Source: an uncultured Prevotella sp. (GTDB taxonomy: Bacteria; Bacteroidota; Bacteroidia; Bacteroidales; Bacteroidaceae). Taken from it: 7,238 nucleotides of DNA. A program made the position numbers and the translations under genes. The notes under the pieces are model-generated. The model was given only the letters and a program-made list of their open reading frames with translations. It was not told the DNA's origin and made no database searches. Where the stretch lies: contig URUK01000060.1 of the NCBI GenBank assembly GCA_900551055.1, positions 1-7,238 on the forward strand. Direction: 5' to 3'. Of this stretch, positions 1-5,330 are shown in pieces (positions within the stretch are counted from its first letter, which is position 1; each line of letters begins with the position of its first letter).

Positions 1-130
1 TCCCACTCTCTATTTTAGAAATCTGGGCTTTTCCGACTCCTACACGTTCACCTAGTTCTTCCTGAGTAAGCCCTTTGCGAAGACGCTCGTTACGAATCAT
101 CGGGCCTATATTTTCCAAGCTATTTGCCAT
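1..130 (-). CDS. XRE-family helix-turn-helix regulator, N-terminal part (cut by window edge)
   Basis: Translating leftwards from the ATG at 130-128 gives 43 residues beginning MANSLENIGPMIRNERLRKG and then LTQEELGERVGVGKAQISKI, ending in ESG at the window edge. This is a typical Cro/C1-type (XRE) HTH: the LTQEEL helix, the turn around GVGK, and the recognition helix AQISKIESG. Such proteins bind palindromic operators, often their own promoter, and many Bacteroidales examples are antitoxins of HigA type. The rest of the protein and any downstream partner lie outside the window. No toxin gene precedes it, since the next 700 bp are noncoding. The start is the only sensible ATG and has a -7-like box 24 to 31 bases upstream. 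The fold is certain; the role as antitoxin or as stand-alone repressor is not. Confidence 0.9.
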   Translation of the reverse strand, partial: MANSLENIGPMIRNERLRKGLTQEELGERVGVGKAQISKIESG

Positions 131-153
131 ATGATATAATATTTATACGTCAA

Positions 154-161
154 CAAATATA
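154..161 (-). promoter_or_regulatory. Bacteroidales -7 box for the XRE gene
   Basis: On the minus strand this reads TATATTTG, a full match to the Bacteroidales -7 consensus TAnnTTTG, 24 to 31 bases upstream of the XRE start codon. No well-spaced -33 TTTG is visible: the TTTG at 177-174 is too close, and the TTGT at 188-185 is slightly too far. Confidence 0.5.
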
Positions 162-168
162 CAGCAAA

Positions 169-186
169 GTTTCCAAAATAGGAAAC
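169..186. promoter_or_regulatory. Operator-like palindrome upstream of the XRE gene
   Basis: GTTTCC-AAAATA-GGAAAC is a perfect 6-bp inverted repeat with a 6-bp A/T spacer, just upstream of the -7 box. Spacing and symmetry are what a dimeric XRE repressor would bind, so autoregulation is the natural inference. There is no direct evidence of binding. Confidence 0.45.
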
Positions 187-210
187 AATCATAAATAAAT
201 TGTGTTCTAC

Positions 211-265
211 CTTTACTTTATCCCCGTATTCATATATACGTTCATTAAAGTAAAGTCAAAATAAG
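211..265. repeat. 55-bp dyad repeat, copy 1
   Basis: It matches 669-723 at 52 of 55 positions, in the same orientation; the three differences (233/691, 239/697, 242/700) are all transitions. Within the unit, CTTTACTTTA (211-220) is the perfect inverse of TAAAGTAAAG (246-255). Inside that, CGTAT (225-229) pairs with ATACG (236-240). The nested symmetry suggests a protein-binding or recombination site, or a structured transcript. The family is not recognised. Confidence 0.85.
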
Positions 266-290
266 GGAAGGAAAGAGATGGCTGCGCCAT

Positions 291-317
291 GAAAATGGTT
301 TCAGCCATTTTTCTTTT
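291..317 (+). terminator. Intrinsic terminator-like hairpin
   Basis: AAAATGG-TTTCAG-CCATTTT (292-298 and 305-311) forms a perfect 7-bp stem followed by a T-rich tract TTTTTCTTTT on the plus strand. The A-run at its left foot means it could also end transcription on the minus strand. A smaller hairpin, ATGGC-TGC-GCCAT (278-290), sits directly before it. No gene on the plus strand feeds it, so what it terminates is unclear. Confidence 0.5.
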
Positions 318-443
318 GGCTGCAAAAACTTATTAGCGCCCCGAGGCAAAGGTCAATCCCCATAGGCCACTCCAATCAAGCACAAAATACCTCACTCGGA
401 ATCCGAAAATATCCGTGAATCCAACCTCGATTTTACAGCCCTT

Positions 444-478
444 TTTGGCGAAATAAAACCCGACATGCTCTATCTTTG
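444..478 (+). promoter_or_regulatory. Possible plus-strand promoter
   Basis: TATCTTTG (471-478) is a full match to the Bacteroidales -7 box TAnnTTTG, and TTTG (444-447) could be the -33 element. The 23-base spacing is a little longer than usual. No open reading frame follows; structured noncoding DNA does. Confidence 0.4.
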
Positions 479-484
479 CAGACG

Positions 485-575
485 AGGTCAGCCTGGACCA
501 AAAAAGGCTGTTTTTGCCTTTTTCCCCTCTGTTCGGAGAGAGCTGATAAAAAACGTTAAATCTTCGATTTTTTTT
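485..575 (+). ncRNA. Candidate small RNA (speculative)
   Basis: A transcript from the promoter at 471-478 would begin near 485. It would contain a perfect 8-bp stem, AAAAAGGC (501-508) with GCCTTTTT (516-523), then a short CTCT/AGAG hairpin near 527-540. It could stop at AAATC-TTC-GATTT followed by a T-run (558-575). The T-run continues into TTTTTTTT-CGC-AAAAAAAA (568-586), a perfect A/T palindrome. No known RNA family is recognised. The alternative is plain noncoding DNA with chance hairpins. Confidence 0.22.
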
Positions 576-668
576 CGCAAAAAAAACAAGTAAATTTTTG
601 AGCAGTCTACCTTTTAAGACATAAACTATTGATAATTAATGAGAATATGATGGTGCATAGGGAAGTGA

Positions 669-723
669 CTTTACTTTATCCCCGTATTCACATATATGTC
701 CATTAAAGTAAAGTCAAAATAAG
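669..723. repeat. 55-bp dyad repeat, copy 2
   Basis: This is the direct repeat of 211-265. The outer 10-bp arms (669-678 and 704-713) are identical to copy 1. The inner arms are CGTAT (683-687) and ATATG (694-698), so the change in the right arm turns a C-G pair into a G-T wobble and keeps the pairing. It ends three bases before the DUF2442 remnant at 726. Confidence 0.85.
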
Positions 724-725
724 TA

Positions 726-808
726 AAAGATGCCTGATGCCCGGGAAGAACGACATCGGCACTGATTCTCAAAGAAGTTTCTCGTTTCCCAACCTGTCGA
801 AGGCCGCG
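726..808 (-). pseudogene. Internally deleted remnant of a DUF2442/DUF4160 locus
   Basis: Bases 726-762 match 4565-4601, the middle of the intact DUF2442 gene, at 34 of 37 positions. On the minus strand they read VPMSFFPGIRHL against VPLSFFPDIKHL in the intact protein. Bases 763-808 match 5077-5122, the region upstream of the intact DUF4160 gene, at 41 of 46 positions. The two blocks are 475 bp apart in the intact locus but adjoin here, so this copy has lost the DUF4160 gene and the DUF2442 start. All three substitutions in the coding block change the amino acid, consistent with decay or an older divergence. Confidence 0.8.
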
Positions 809-846
809 CAGACCGAATGCAGTAGCGTCAGATTATATGTTGAGCT

Positions 847-1827
847 TTAACGGCCCTCTTTGTCATAATATGCCTCTACCCGTGCCCGGATGTTCTCGCG
901 CAGGCAATCCTCGTAGAGCCACGGCTCGGCGCTGTGGAAGTCGCCCACATTGAGGAAGCCAAGGATGGGCTGGTATTCCGAGCCGCTGTAGCCTTTCACT
1001 ACCAACACATGATGCTGGGGCGAGACGCTGACGGTGATGGTGTCGTGCAGCGTGGCGGGCGTAGCATCGGTACGCCAGTTCACAGGGTTGATGCACATGG
1101 CGCAGGGGGCTGCCACCACGGGCTGGATGTAGCGCACGTCGGACACGGAGTTGTAGCAGATGGTCACGCCCGTGTCCGTGGCTCCCTGCGCCGGACGGAT
1201 GTTCTCCGTGGCGAGCGTGTCAGCTGGTGTCACCTTATAGCCCAGCACGTAGGCCGCCACCAGACGGCGCGCCACGTCTGCGGGCATCGTCTTCAGCAGC
1301 TCCACCACCGCCTTGCCGCCCTGGCTGAAGCCCGCCAGCACAAAGGGACGGTCGGGGTCTGGGCGTTGACGGAGGAAGGTGTCGAAGGCCGCCTGCACGT
1401 CGCTGAAAGCGGTGCGGAAGCGGTTGTTGATGGTGTCCTCGTTAAGTGTCGCCCAGCCTTCGATGGTGATGTGGCGGTAGTAGGGCGAATAGAAGTCACC
1501 TGCCTCGCCCATATAACCGGCGATGCGTGAAATCTCCTTGTCCATGTTGGCGCGGTGCGTGGCGTTATGCACGTCGGCATAGTGGCAGACGCGCCCGTCC
1601 TCCGTAGTCCAGTCGGTCTCCCAGGTGGAGACGAGGTAGAACACGTCCGCACTTCTGTCCTCCGTGCTGTTTTCGCGGATGTACCACATTGTGGCGTCGG
1701 CATAGTCGGGCGCTTCGGGTATGTAGGTGGCGGCATCCGTGCCGGCACCCCTGTCATTGCTGCCGCACGAGGCGAGGCACAGCAGGAGGAATACTCCGAT
1801 GCAATATTTCAGTCTTTTGTTTATCAT
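847..1827 (-). CDS. DUF3089-family alpha/beta-hydrolase lipoprotein
   Basis: The 326-residue protein starts with a lipoprotein signal peptide; the lipobox LASC puts the lipidated Cys at 21. The core resembles DUF3089 alpha/beta-hydrolases: DVFYLVSTW near 61, a helix before the nucleophile elbow, GFSQG at 166-170 with Ser168 as likely nucleophile, CINPVNW at 245-251, and a C-terminal GDFHSAEPW (295-303) that may supply the His, followed by LRENIRARVEAY. The substrate is unknown; an ester or a polysaccharide substituent is plausible for a surface enzyme. One acidic residue lies near the Cys (CGSND), a weak surface-export signal. It is the last gene of a three-gene operon, 26 bp after the GLUG protein, with an A-rich tract and AGG before the ATG. 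GC is very high (43 of 60 bases in 1261-1320), unlike the gene before it. Length is normal and the frame intact. Confidence 0.85.
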   Translation of the reverse strand: MINKRLKYCIGVFLLLCLASCGSNDRGAGTDAATYIPEAPDYADATMWYIRENSTEDRSADVFYLVSTWETDWTTEDGRVCHYADVHNATHRANMDKEISRIAGYMGEAGDFYSPYYRHITIEGWATLNEDTINNRFRTAFSDVQAAFDTFLRQRPDPDRPFVLAGFSQGGKAVVELLKTMPADVARRLVAAYVLGYKVTPADTLATENIRPAQGATDTGVTICYNSVSDVRYIQPVVAAPCAMCINPVNWRTDATPATLHDTITVSVSPQHHVLVVKGYSGSEYQPILGFLNVGDFHSAEPWLYEDCLRENIRARVEAYYDKEGR

Positions 1828-1853
1828 CCTATTTTTTTGTCTTTTATCCGATT

Positions 1854-3449
1854 TTATTGATTGTTTATCACCGGCAGGCCACCCGTACCCATCTCGTAGC
1901 GGTAGTTATAGCCGCCCTGTTGTAGGGTGCTGTTCATGTTCTCAATGGCTGTTTGCCAGTCGGCGACTGTACTGCCGTTGCCTTGGTCGGTTATAACATT
2001 GTTGTTCAGATAGTAACAACTGCTTATGTTGTTTGTAAACATCGCCGGATTATTGTATATGTCTCCAACAGAAGCATAGCAAGATAATGTGGTTACCGTT
2101 CCTGTAGGAGTTCTAAGCGGTATACGCCAAATACCTGTATAGCCACTACTGCCATTCAATATTCCTGTATTATAACAGCCGATAAAGGTTGCGCCATTCT
2201 CAATATTACGGCTTATACCGCATACATAAGTACCGGAGAGAGTAGCCGAATTGCTGCAAGCAATGATACTTCCATTATTCGTTTCTGCTATTCCGCTTAC
2301 ATTATATCCTCCAATCGTACCACTCACATGGCAATTTTCTATTGTACCAACATTGTTGTATGCGATTGCGGCTGTACCACCAGTACCTGTATTAGTATTA
2401 GTAATTGAACATTCTTCTATAATCAGATTCTTTATTATGCCACTGTTTTGGTTAAATAAACCAAAGTTTTGAGTGCTACCACTATATGTAAAGCTGGTAA
2501 TGGCATGACCGTTGCCGTCGAATGTACCGGAAAAAGAGAATGGTGTCCAGTTGCTTGAGTATTGGGAAAGGTCTATATCCGCGGCCATTTTATATTGTGC
2601 ATCTCTATTCGCACTGCTGTTGGTTGCAAGGTCATAGAGTTGTGCGCCGTTAAGCAGGATGTACGGACAGTCCGCTGTGCCGTCGCCAATGGAGTTCCAT
2701 GAGTTTGCGTTGCTTATATTGGCGAAAGAGGCATCCACCACGTATGACGTGTTTGCCACGGATGGGGTGATATTATCCTTATTGACCAGCGATTGGCTTC
2801 CGTATGTTACGTCCAGGTTGCTGCTTCCCGTCCACGTACCATATAAGTAGGCATTGCCCTTATCATCAGTGGTAAGGGCGTAACTACTGGGAGGAGTACC
2901 GCCACCTGCCGGGGTGAAGTCGGTAAGGCTTACATTCAGGTTTGTTCCCGATGAACCGGCAATGCGCAGGCGGCTGTAATCACGCACTGCATCGGAGAAG
3001 TTAATTTCTATGTTACGTTCCGATTGATTATCGAGCGTCTGATGCAAGAACTCTCCCGTTCCGGCTGTGCTGGTGGTCATATTGCCGTTGTTATCCCATG
3101 AATAGGCTGGCGCATACCATGCCTCCACGGTAAACGCATTTTCGGGACGTGTCAGGGTTTGGCTTGGTGTCCAAGTGTTATTTTCATACGTCAGTGTGGC
3201 GTATTGGGTGGTGCTGCCATTACCGCTTACGCAGACCAATATCTTGTCCCCATTCTCCCATTCGGTCTTGCCTGGGTCGAAAGTGCCCACGGCACGGGTT
3301 TCAGGTGTTTCTTGGAAAGCAGGAAAGCCGCCTACGGTCAGCACGAGGGCATCCGTAGGCATCGTGCTTTCTTCCAGTTCGTTGGTGCAGGCGGTGAAGG
3401 CAATCGCCGCCACGCACATCGTCATGTATAAATATATCCCTTTCATCAT
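1854..3449 (-). CDS. Fimbrillin-like/GLUG-repeat fusion lipoprotein
   Basis: A 531-residue lipoprotein with lipobox FTAC (Cys21) followed by acidic residues (CTNELEE). Residues about 35-240 resemble the fimbrillin (Mfa-like) N-terminal domain: TRA at 51-53, then W-x-x-GDKI (64-70), then ENAFTVEAWYAP. From about 254 the protein changes: GDGTADCPYILLNGAQLYDLA opens a GLUG-type beta-helix, with ADIDLS, GTFDGNGHAI (308-317), GLFNQNSGIIKNL, and repeated G-x-I-x-x-C units to about 470. The tail ends in a GGLPVINNQ motif. GLUG repeats occur in bacterial surface adhesins, so a tip or accessory adhesin of a fimbria is a fair inference. It starts 15 bp after the preceding fimbrillin gene; a second ATG follows directly. 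The GLUG-coding part is AT-rich (45 of 60 bases in 2401-2460), unlike its neighbours. Confidence 0.85.
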   Translation of the reverse strand: MMKGIYLYMTMCVAAIAFTACTNELEESTMPTDALVLTVGGFPAFQETPETRAVGTFDPGKTEWENGDKILVCVSGNGSTTQYATLTYENNTWTPSQTLTRPENAFTVEAWYAPAYSWDNNGNMTTSTAGTGEFLHQTLDNQSERNIEINFSDAVRDYSRLRIAGSSGTNLNVSLTDFTPAGGGTPPSSYALTTDDKGNAYLYGTWTGSSNLDVTYGSQSLVNKDNITPSVANTSYVVDASFANISNANSWNSIGDGTADCPYILLNGAQLYDLATNSSANRDAQYKMAADIDLSQYSSNWTPFSFSGTFDGNGHAITSFTYSGSTQNFGLFNQNSGIIKNLIIEECSITNTNTGTGGTAAIAYNNVGTIENCHVSGTIGGYNVSGIAETNNGSIIACSNSATLSGTYVCGISRNIENGATFIGCYNTGILNGSSGYTGIWRIPLRTPTGTVTTLSCYASVGDIYNNPAMFTNNISSCYYLNNNVITDQGNGSTVADWQTAIENMNSTLQQGGYNYRYEMGTGGLPVINNQ

Positions 3450-3464
3450 GTTTGCTTTTCTTTA

Positions 3465-4289
3465 TTATATTTCTTGTTCTTGGTCTGACCAGCCGGGTAA
3501 TGTACCTGTCGGGGTAAGCACCAGTTCATTGTCTTTCAAAGTAAGGCTGAATGAGTAAGCATTGCCACTTTCCAGCGTTCCTGGATAGGTGACGGTCTTA
3601 CGTCTGCTGTCCACAGTCAGCGTGATTGTGAAACCTGTACCGGGGGCGACAATGGCGGTGTAAGAATGAGCCGCTTCATCTTGCAGCGGAGAGATATCTA
3701 TCGTATTCCCACCGCCTGTTACGGTGTTGTCGCTCACGGTAATGCTTTCCTTTGTTTGGATGCGAAAATCCGTCACGGTTGGCATAGTGCTACCGTAGTC
3801 ACTCCAATCGGTAATGGTGACGATGACTTTGCTTAGGCGGTGCTCCAATGCCACACTGGGCGTAGTGTTGATTAAATCGCCGCTGTATGTCATGAAATCC
3901 GCTTTGCACAAGTATTCGTTGGTGATTTGATTACCGGGAATGGTGAATGAGGTCGCGGATGTGCCATCTCCACCCGGATACCATGCCGTAATAGTGCCGG
4001 GAAGTATGGTGGAGATATTTCTATTGACGTACCATGCACTACCAGTGTAGCTCAGTGTATAGGTGCTGGTGGAATTATCGTAACCAGTGACCTGCAAGCC
4101 TACCTCATCACCATTCTGCCATGTCCACGTATCGCCGTCAGCGGTGGCACGTGTGCTGATGCTCACCTGCACCTCCTGCGGTTCTCCGCCCTGCACAGGA
4201 CTGTCGTCCTCGCTGCTGCACGCCGCGAATAGGGGCACGAGTGCCGCCAGTGCGAAGCCTTTTATCCATCTGTAATGTCTTGTTGTCAT
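3465..4289 (-). CDS. Fimbrillin family lipoprotein (Mfa/FimA-like)
   Basis: A 274-residue lipoprotein with lipobox FAAC (Cys24) followed by SSEDD, an acidic run typical of Bacteroidota lipoproteins exported to the cell surface. Fimbrillin hallmarks in order: STRAT with Arg47, WTWQNGDEVGL (55-65), ITAWYP (100-105), ADFMTYSGDL (130-139), the core strand VALEHRLSKVIVTIT (146-160), and the C-terminal LESGNAYSFSLTLKDNELV leading to LPGW (264-267). Proteins of this family are subunits or minor components of type V pili: lipidated precursors are exported, cleaved after an Arg and assembled by strand exchange. It is the first gene of the three-gene operon. No Bacteroidales promoter box is visible between 4290 and 4460, so transcription may come from the small-protein pair or from further upstream. 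Confidence 0.88.
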   Translation of the reverse strand: MTTRHYRWIKGFALAALVPLFAACSSEDDSPVQGGEPQEVQVSISTRATADGDTWTWQNGDEVGLQVTGYDNSTSTYTLSYTGSAWYVNRNISTILPGTITAWYPGGDGTSATSFTIPGNQITNEYLCKADFMTYSGDLINTTPSVALEHRLSKVIVTITDWSDYGSTMPTVTDFRIQTKESITVSDNTVTGGGNTIDISPLQDEAAHSYTAIVAPGTGFTITLTVDSRRKTVTYPGTLESGNAYSFSLTLKDNELVLTPTGTLPGWSDQEQEI

Positions 4290-4382
4290 TCTTCTTTATG
4301 TTTTATATTATTAAATTTCTTCATTGGCTTGCGCCGAACGTTGTTTCTTCATTCTTCATTTTCAACGGGATTGGAAAACAAT

Positions 4383-4420
4383 CGTCCCGCCCTTCTTCTT
4401 GTGGGGAGAGGGGAGGGACG
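4383..4420. repeat. G-rich imperfect palindrome, copy A
   Basis: CGTCCC (4383-4388) pairs perfectly with GGGACG (4415-4420). After one mismatch the pairing continues through CCCTTCTTC against the G/A-rich right half, giving a long stem with almost no loop. It lies downstream of the DUF2442 gene and could act as its terminator, although only a modest T-tract (ATTGTTTTCC) follows on the minus strand. It shares a GGGGAG...GGGGAGGGAC core with copy B at 5133-5163. Confidence 0.6.
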
Positions 4421-4432
4421 AGAAACTTTCTT
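4418..4432. repeat. Inverted repeat flanking the small-protein pair, left arm
   Basis: ACGAGAAACTTTCTT is the inverse of AAGAAGTTTCTCGT at 5086-5099 with one single-base gap. It overlaps the outer end of the G-rich hairpin. The same right-arm sequence also appears in the deleted remnant (773-785). Confidence 0.5.
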
Positions 4433-4460
4433 AGTTGTGATGAGCCGAGGCTTTCAGTAG

Positions 4461-4703
4461 CTACGACAAGTCCATGAGGTCTTTCACCGAATATACCTTG
4501 CTCAGCCGGTCGAATGTGAAATACTGGTCGTCCAGTATCATCCATCCTTCACGTTCTTTCACGGAAAGATGCTTGATGTCCGGGAAGAACGACAGCGGCA
4601 CGATGACTTCGCGCCCGTCCGTCAGGCTGACGGCCATCTTGCCACGATGTCCGGTGAAATCCAGTTTCTTGATTCCTACATTTACATCTTTCATCTTGCA
4701 CAT
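4461..4703 (-). CDS. DUF2442-family small protein (partner of DUF4160)
   Basis: An 80-residue protein with the DUF2442 pattern: V-x-V-x-I-x-x-LDF, then KMAVSLTDGREVIVPLSFFPDIKHLS (22-47), E-REGW (50-54) and a C-terminal YFTFDRLSKVYSVKDLM (61-77). The family is found next to DUF4160 in many bacteria and the pair is often suspected to be toxin-antitoxin-like; the activity of either protein is not settled. It starts 8 bp after the DUF4160 stop, so the two are translationally close. Met4 (ATG at 4694) is an alternative start. A second, decayed copy of this gene lies at 726-762. Confidence 0.8.
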   Translation of the reverse strand: MCKMKDVNVGIKKLDFTGHRGKMAVSLTDGREVIVPLSFFPDIKHLSVKEREGWMILDDQYFTFDRLSKVYSVKDLMDLS

Positions 4704-4711
4704 AAGCTGTC

Positions 4712-5008
4712 TTATTTTTCAATGTTCTTTACTTTTGTCTTTTCGCCGTTGAATGTCCGGGTGATTTGCTCGTTCAAGAACTCCCAATGCCGGTCGATAG
4801 CTGCCACTATCATGGCTTTGTCCTTGGCGGAAAGCAAACTTTCGGCAATCTCAATGTCTTTGCTTCCGTTCCGCTCTATCCATATCTTTGCTACGGAATG
4901 CAGGTGTCGTCCTCCTTTGCGGAACACATGGATATGTCGGCGGTTGTCGTTTATATCCGTTGGAATACTCACCAGCAAAAACATCTTTATGAAAGCCAAC
5001 TGTCCCAT
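4712..5008 (-). CDS. DUF4160-family small protein
   Basis: A 98-residue protein from the first ATG, or 90 residues from Met9 (4984). DUF4160 features: a basic HIHVF motif at 25-29, where the family usually has HFHV or HIHV, then AKIWIE (40-45), ESLLSAKDKAM, and a C-terminal HWEFLNEQITRTF (74-86). Met9 is favoured because the -7 box at 5026-5033 would place the transcript start near 5019: only about 10 bases before the first ATG but about 35 before Met9, which has AAAG just upstream. It is the first gene of a two-gene operon with DUF2442. No catalytic function can be read from the sequence. Confidence 0.78.
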   Translation of the reverse strand: MGQLAFIKMFLLVSIPTDINDNRRHIHVFRKGGRHLHSVAKIWIERNGSKDIEIAESLLSAKDKAMIVAAIDRHWEFLNEQITRTFNGEKTKVKNIEK

Positions 5009-5025
5009 TCACTTATACTTTACTG

Positions 5026-5033
5026 CAAAAGTA
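5026..5033 (-). promoter_or_regulatory. -7 box of the DUF4160/DUF2442 operon
   Basis: On the minus strand this reads TACTTTTG, a match to TAnnTTTG, followed by CAG. A TTTG lies about 24 bases upstream, slightly beyond the usual distance. It supports the second ATG (4984) as the DUF4160 start. Confidence 0.5.
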
Positions 5034-5085
5034 ATAATTTCAATCGAAAACCATACACAAAACAATGTCTTTCTTCTGATTTTCA

Positions 5086-5099
5086 AAGAAGTTTCTCGT
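5086..5099. repeat. Inverted repeat flanking the small-protein pair, right arm
   Basis: AAGAAGTTTCTCGT is the inverse of 4418-4432. It lies inside a longer block (5077-5122) that is repeated in direct orientation at 763-808, so this upstream flank is a duplicated unit in its own right. Confidence 0.5.
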
Positions 5100-5132
5100 T
5101 TTCCAACCTGTCAAAGAACGCGTAAGCTTGTT

Positions 5133-5163
5133 CTCCCTCCACACGGGGAGGGCAGGGGAGGGA
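5133..5163. repeat. G-rich hairpin repeat, copy B, with G-quadruplex pattern
   Basis: CCCTCC (5135-5140) pairs with GGAGGG (5147-5152). The plus strand 5145-5162 reads GGGG-A-GGG-CA-GGGG-A-GGG: four G-tracts with loops of 1, 2 and 1, which fits the standard G-quadruplex pattern. Copy A at 4383-4420 is related but has only three tracts. The repeat lies between the small-protein promoter and the amidase remnant. Confidence 0.6.
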
Positions 5164-5172
5164 CTTACCCTC

Positions 5173-5276
5173 TTATCTGTCCGCTATTTCACGGGCGTAT
5201 GCATACTTTCTCAAACGTCCGGCGAACGTTTACCCGGAGTGTCGGAGCCGTGCCCGTTGTCAATCACTACTTTCAT
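5173..5276 (-). pseudogene. Decayed N-terminal fragment of an amidase_3-type N-acetylmuramoyl-L-alanine amidase
   Basis: From the ATG at 5276-5274, preceded by GAAAGGAC, the minus strand reads MKVVIDNGHGSDTPGKRS-PD and then a stop at 5213-5211. DNGHG is the amidase_3 motif holding the first zinc-ligand His. In other frames the expected continuation appears: FEK, then YAYAREIADR, then TAA at 5175-5173. At least two frameshifting indels have therefore broken the gene, and everything after about 35 residues is missing. Intact members cleave the bond between N-acetylmuramic acid and L-Ala in peptidoglycan. It sat directly downstream of the fimbrillin gene before the MITE inserted. The lost 3' end abuts the G-rich repeat. 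Confidence 0.8.
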
Positions 5277-5322
5277 GTCCTTTCAGTTTCTAAGGTTTAT
5301 ATCTTTCTCTCTTGTTTCTTAC

Positions 5323-5330
5323 AGTTATTC
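5323..5330. repeat. MITE target site duplication, left
   Basis: AGTTATTC lies immediately outside the left terminal inverted repeat and is identical to 5563-5570. An exact 8-bp match on both sides is the footprint of transposase-mediated insertion. Confidence 0.85.

Larger units (their letters stand above)
131..846. other. Gene-free, repeat-rich intergenic region
   Basis: No convincing coding sequence is present on either strand. From left to right it contains the XRE promoter and operator, the first 55-bp dyad repeat, a terminator-like hairpin, a stretch with nothing recognisable (about 320-440), a possible promoter with hairpins (444-586), the second 55-bp dyad repeat, and a deleted remnant of a DUF2442/DUF4160 locus. 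The last 38 bases (809-846), downstream of the hydrolase gene stop, hold no clear terminator. Confidence 0.7.
4290..4460. other. Spacer between the DUF2442 gene and the fimbrillin operon
   Basis: It holds the G-rich hairpin repeat at 4383-4420 and one arm of a short inverted repeat. Neither strand shows a TAnnTTTG promoter box. The 40 bases next to the fimbrillin start are A/T-rich, with a weak AAGAAG ribosome-binding tract. Confidence 0.5.

Noticed and set aside
211..723. Short CRISPR array formed by the repeat pair
   Set aside because: There are only two copies, 458 bp apart, with no regular spacers and no cas genes.
211..723. Composite element with the 55-bp repeats as ends
   Set aside because: The repeats are direct, the interior has no transposase, and no target duplication is visible outside them; kept only as an unexplained repeat pair.
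808..817. GCAGACCGAA shared with the MITE interior (5493-5502)
   Set aside because: A 10-base match without extension on either side is too short to claim a second MITE fragment.
934..1530. Long open frame on the plus strand opposite the hydrolase gene
   Set aside because: It mirrors the GC-rich hydrolase gene, is His/Val/Arg-rich in an unnatural way and has no family motif or ribosome-binding site.
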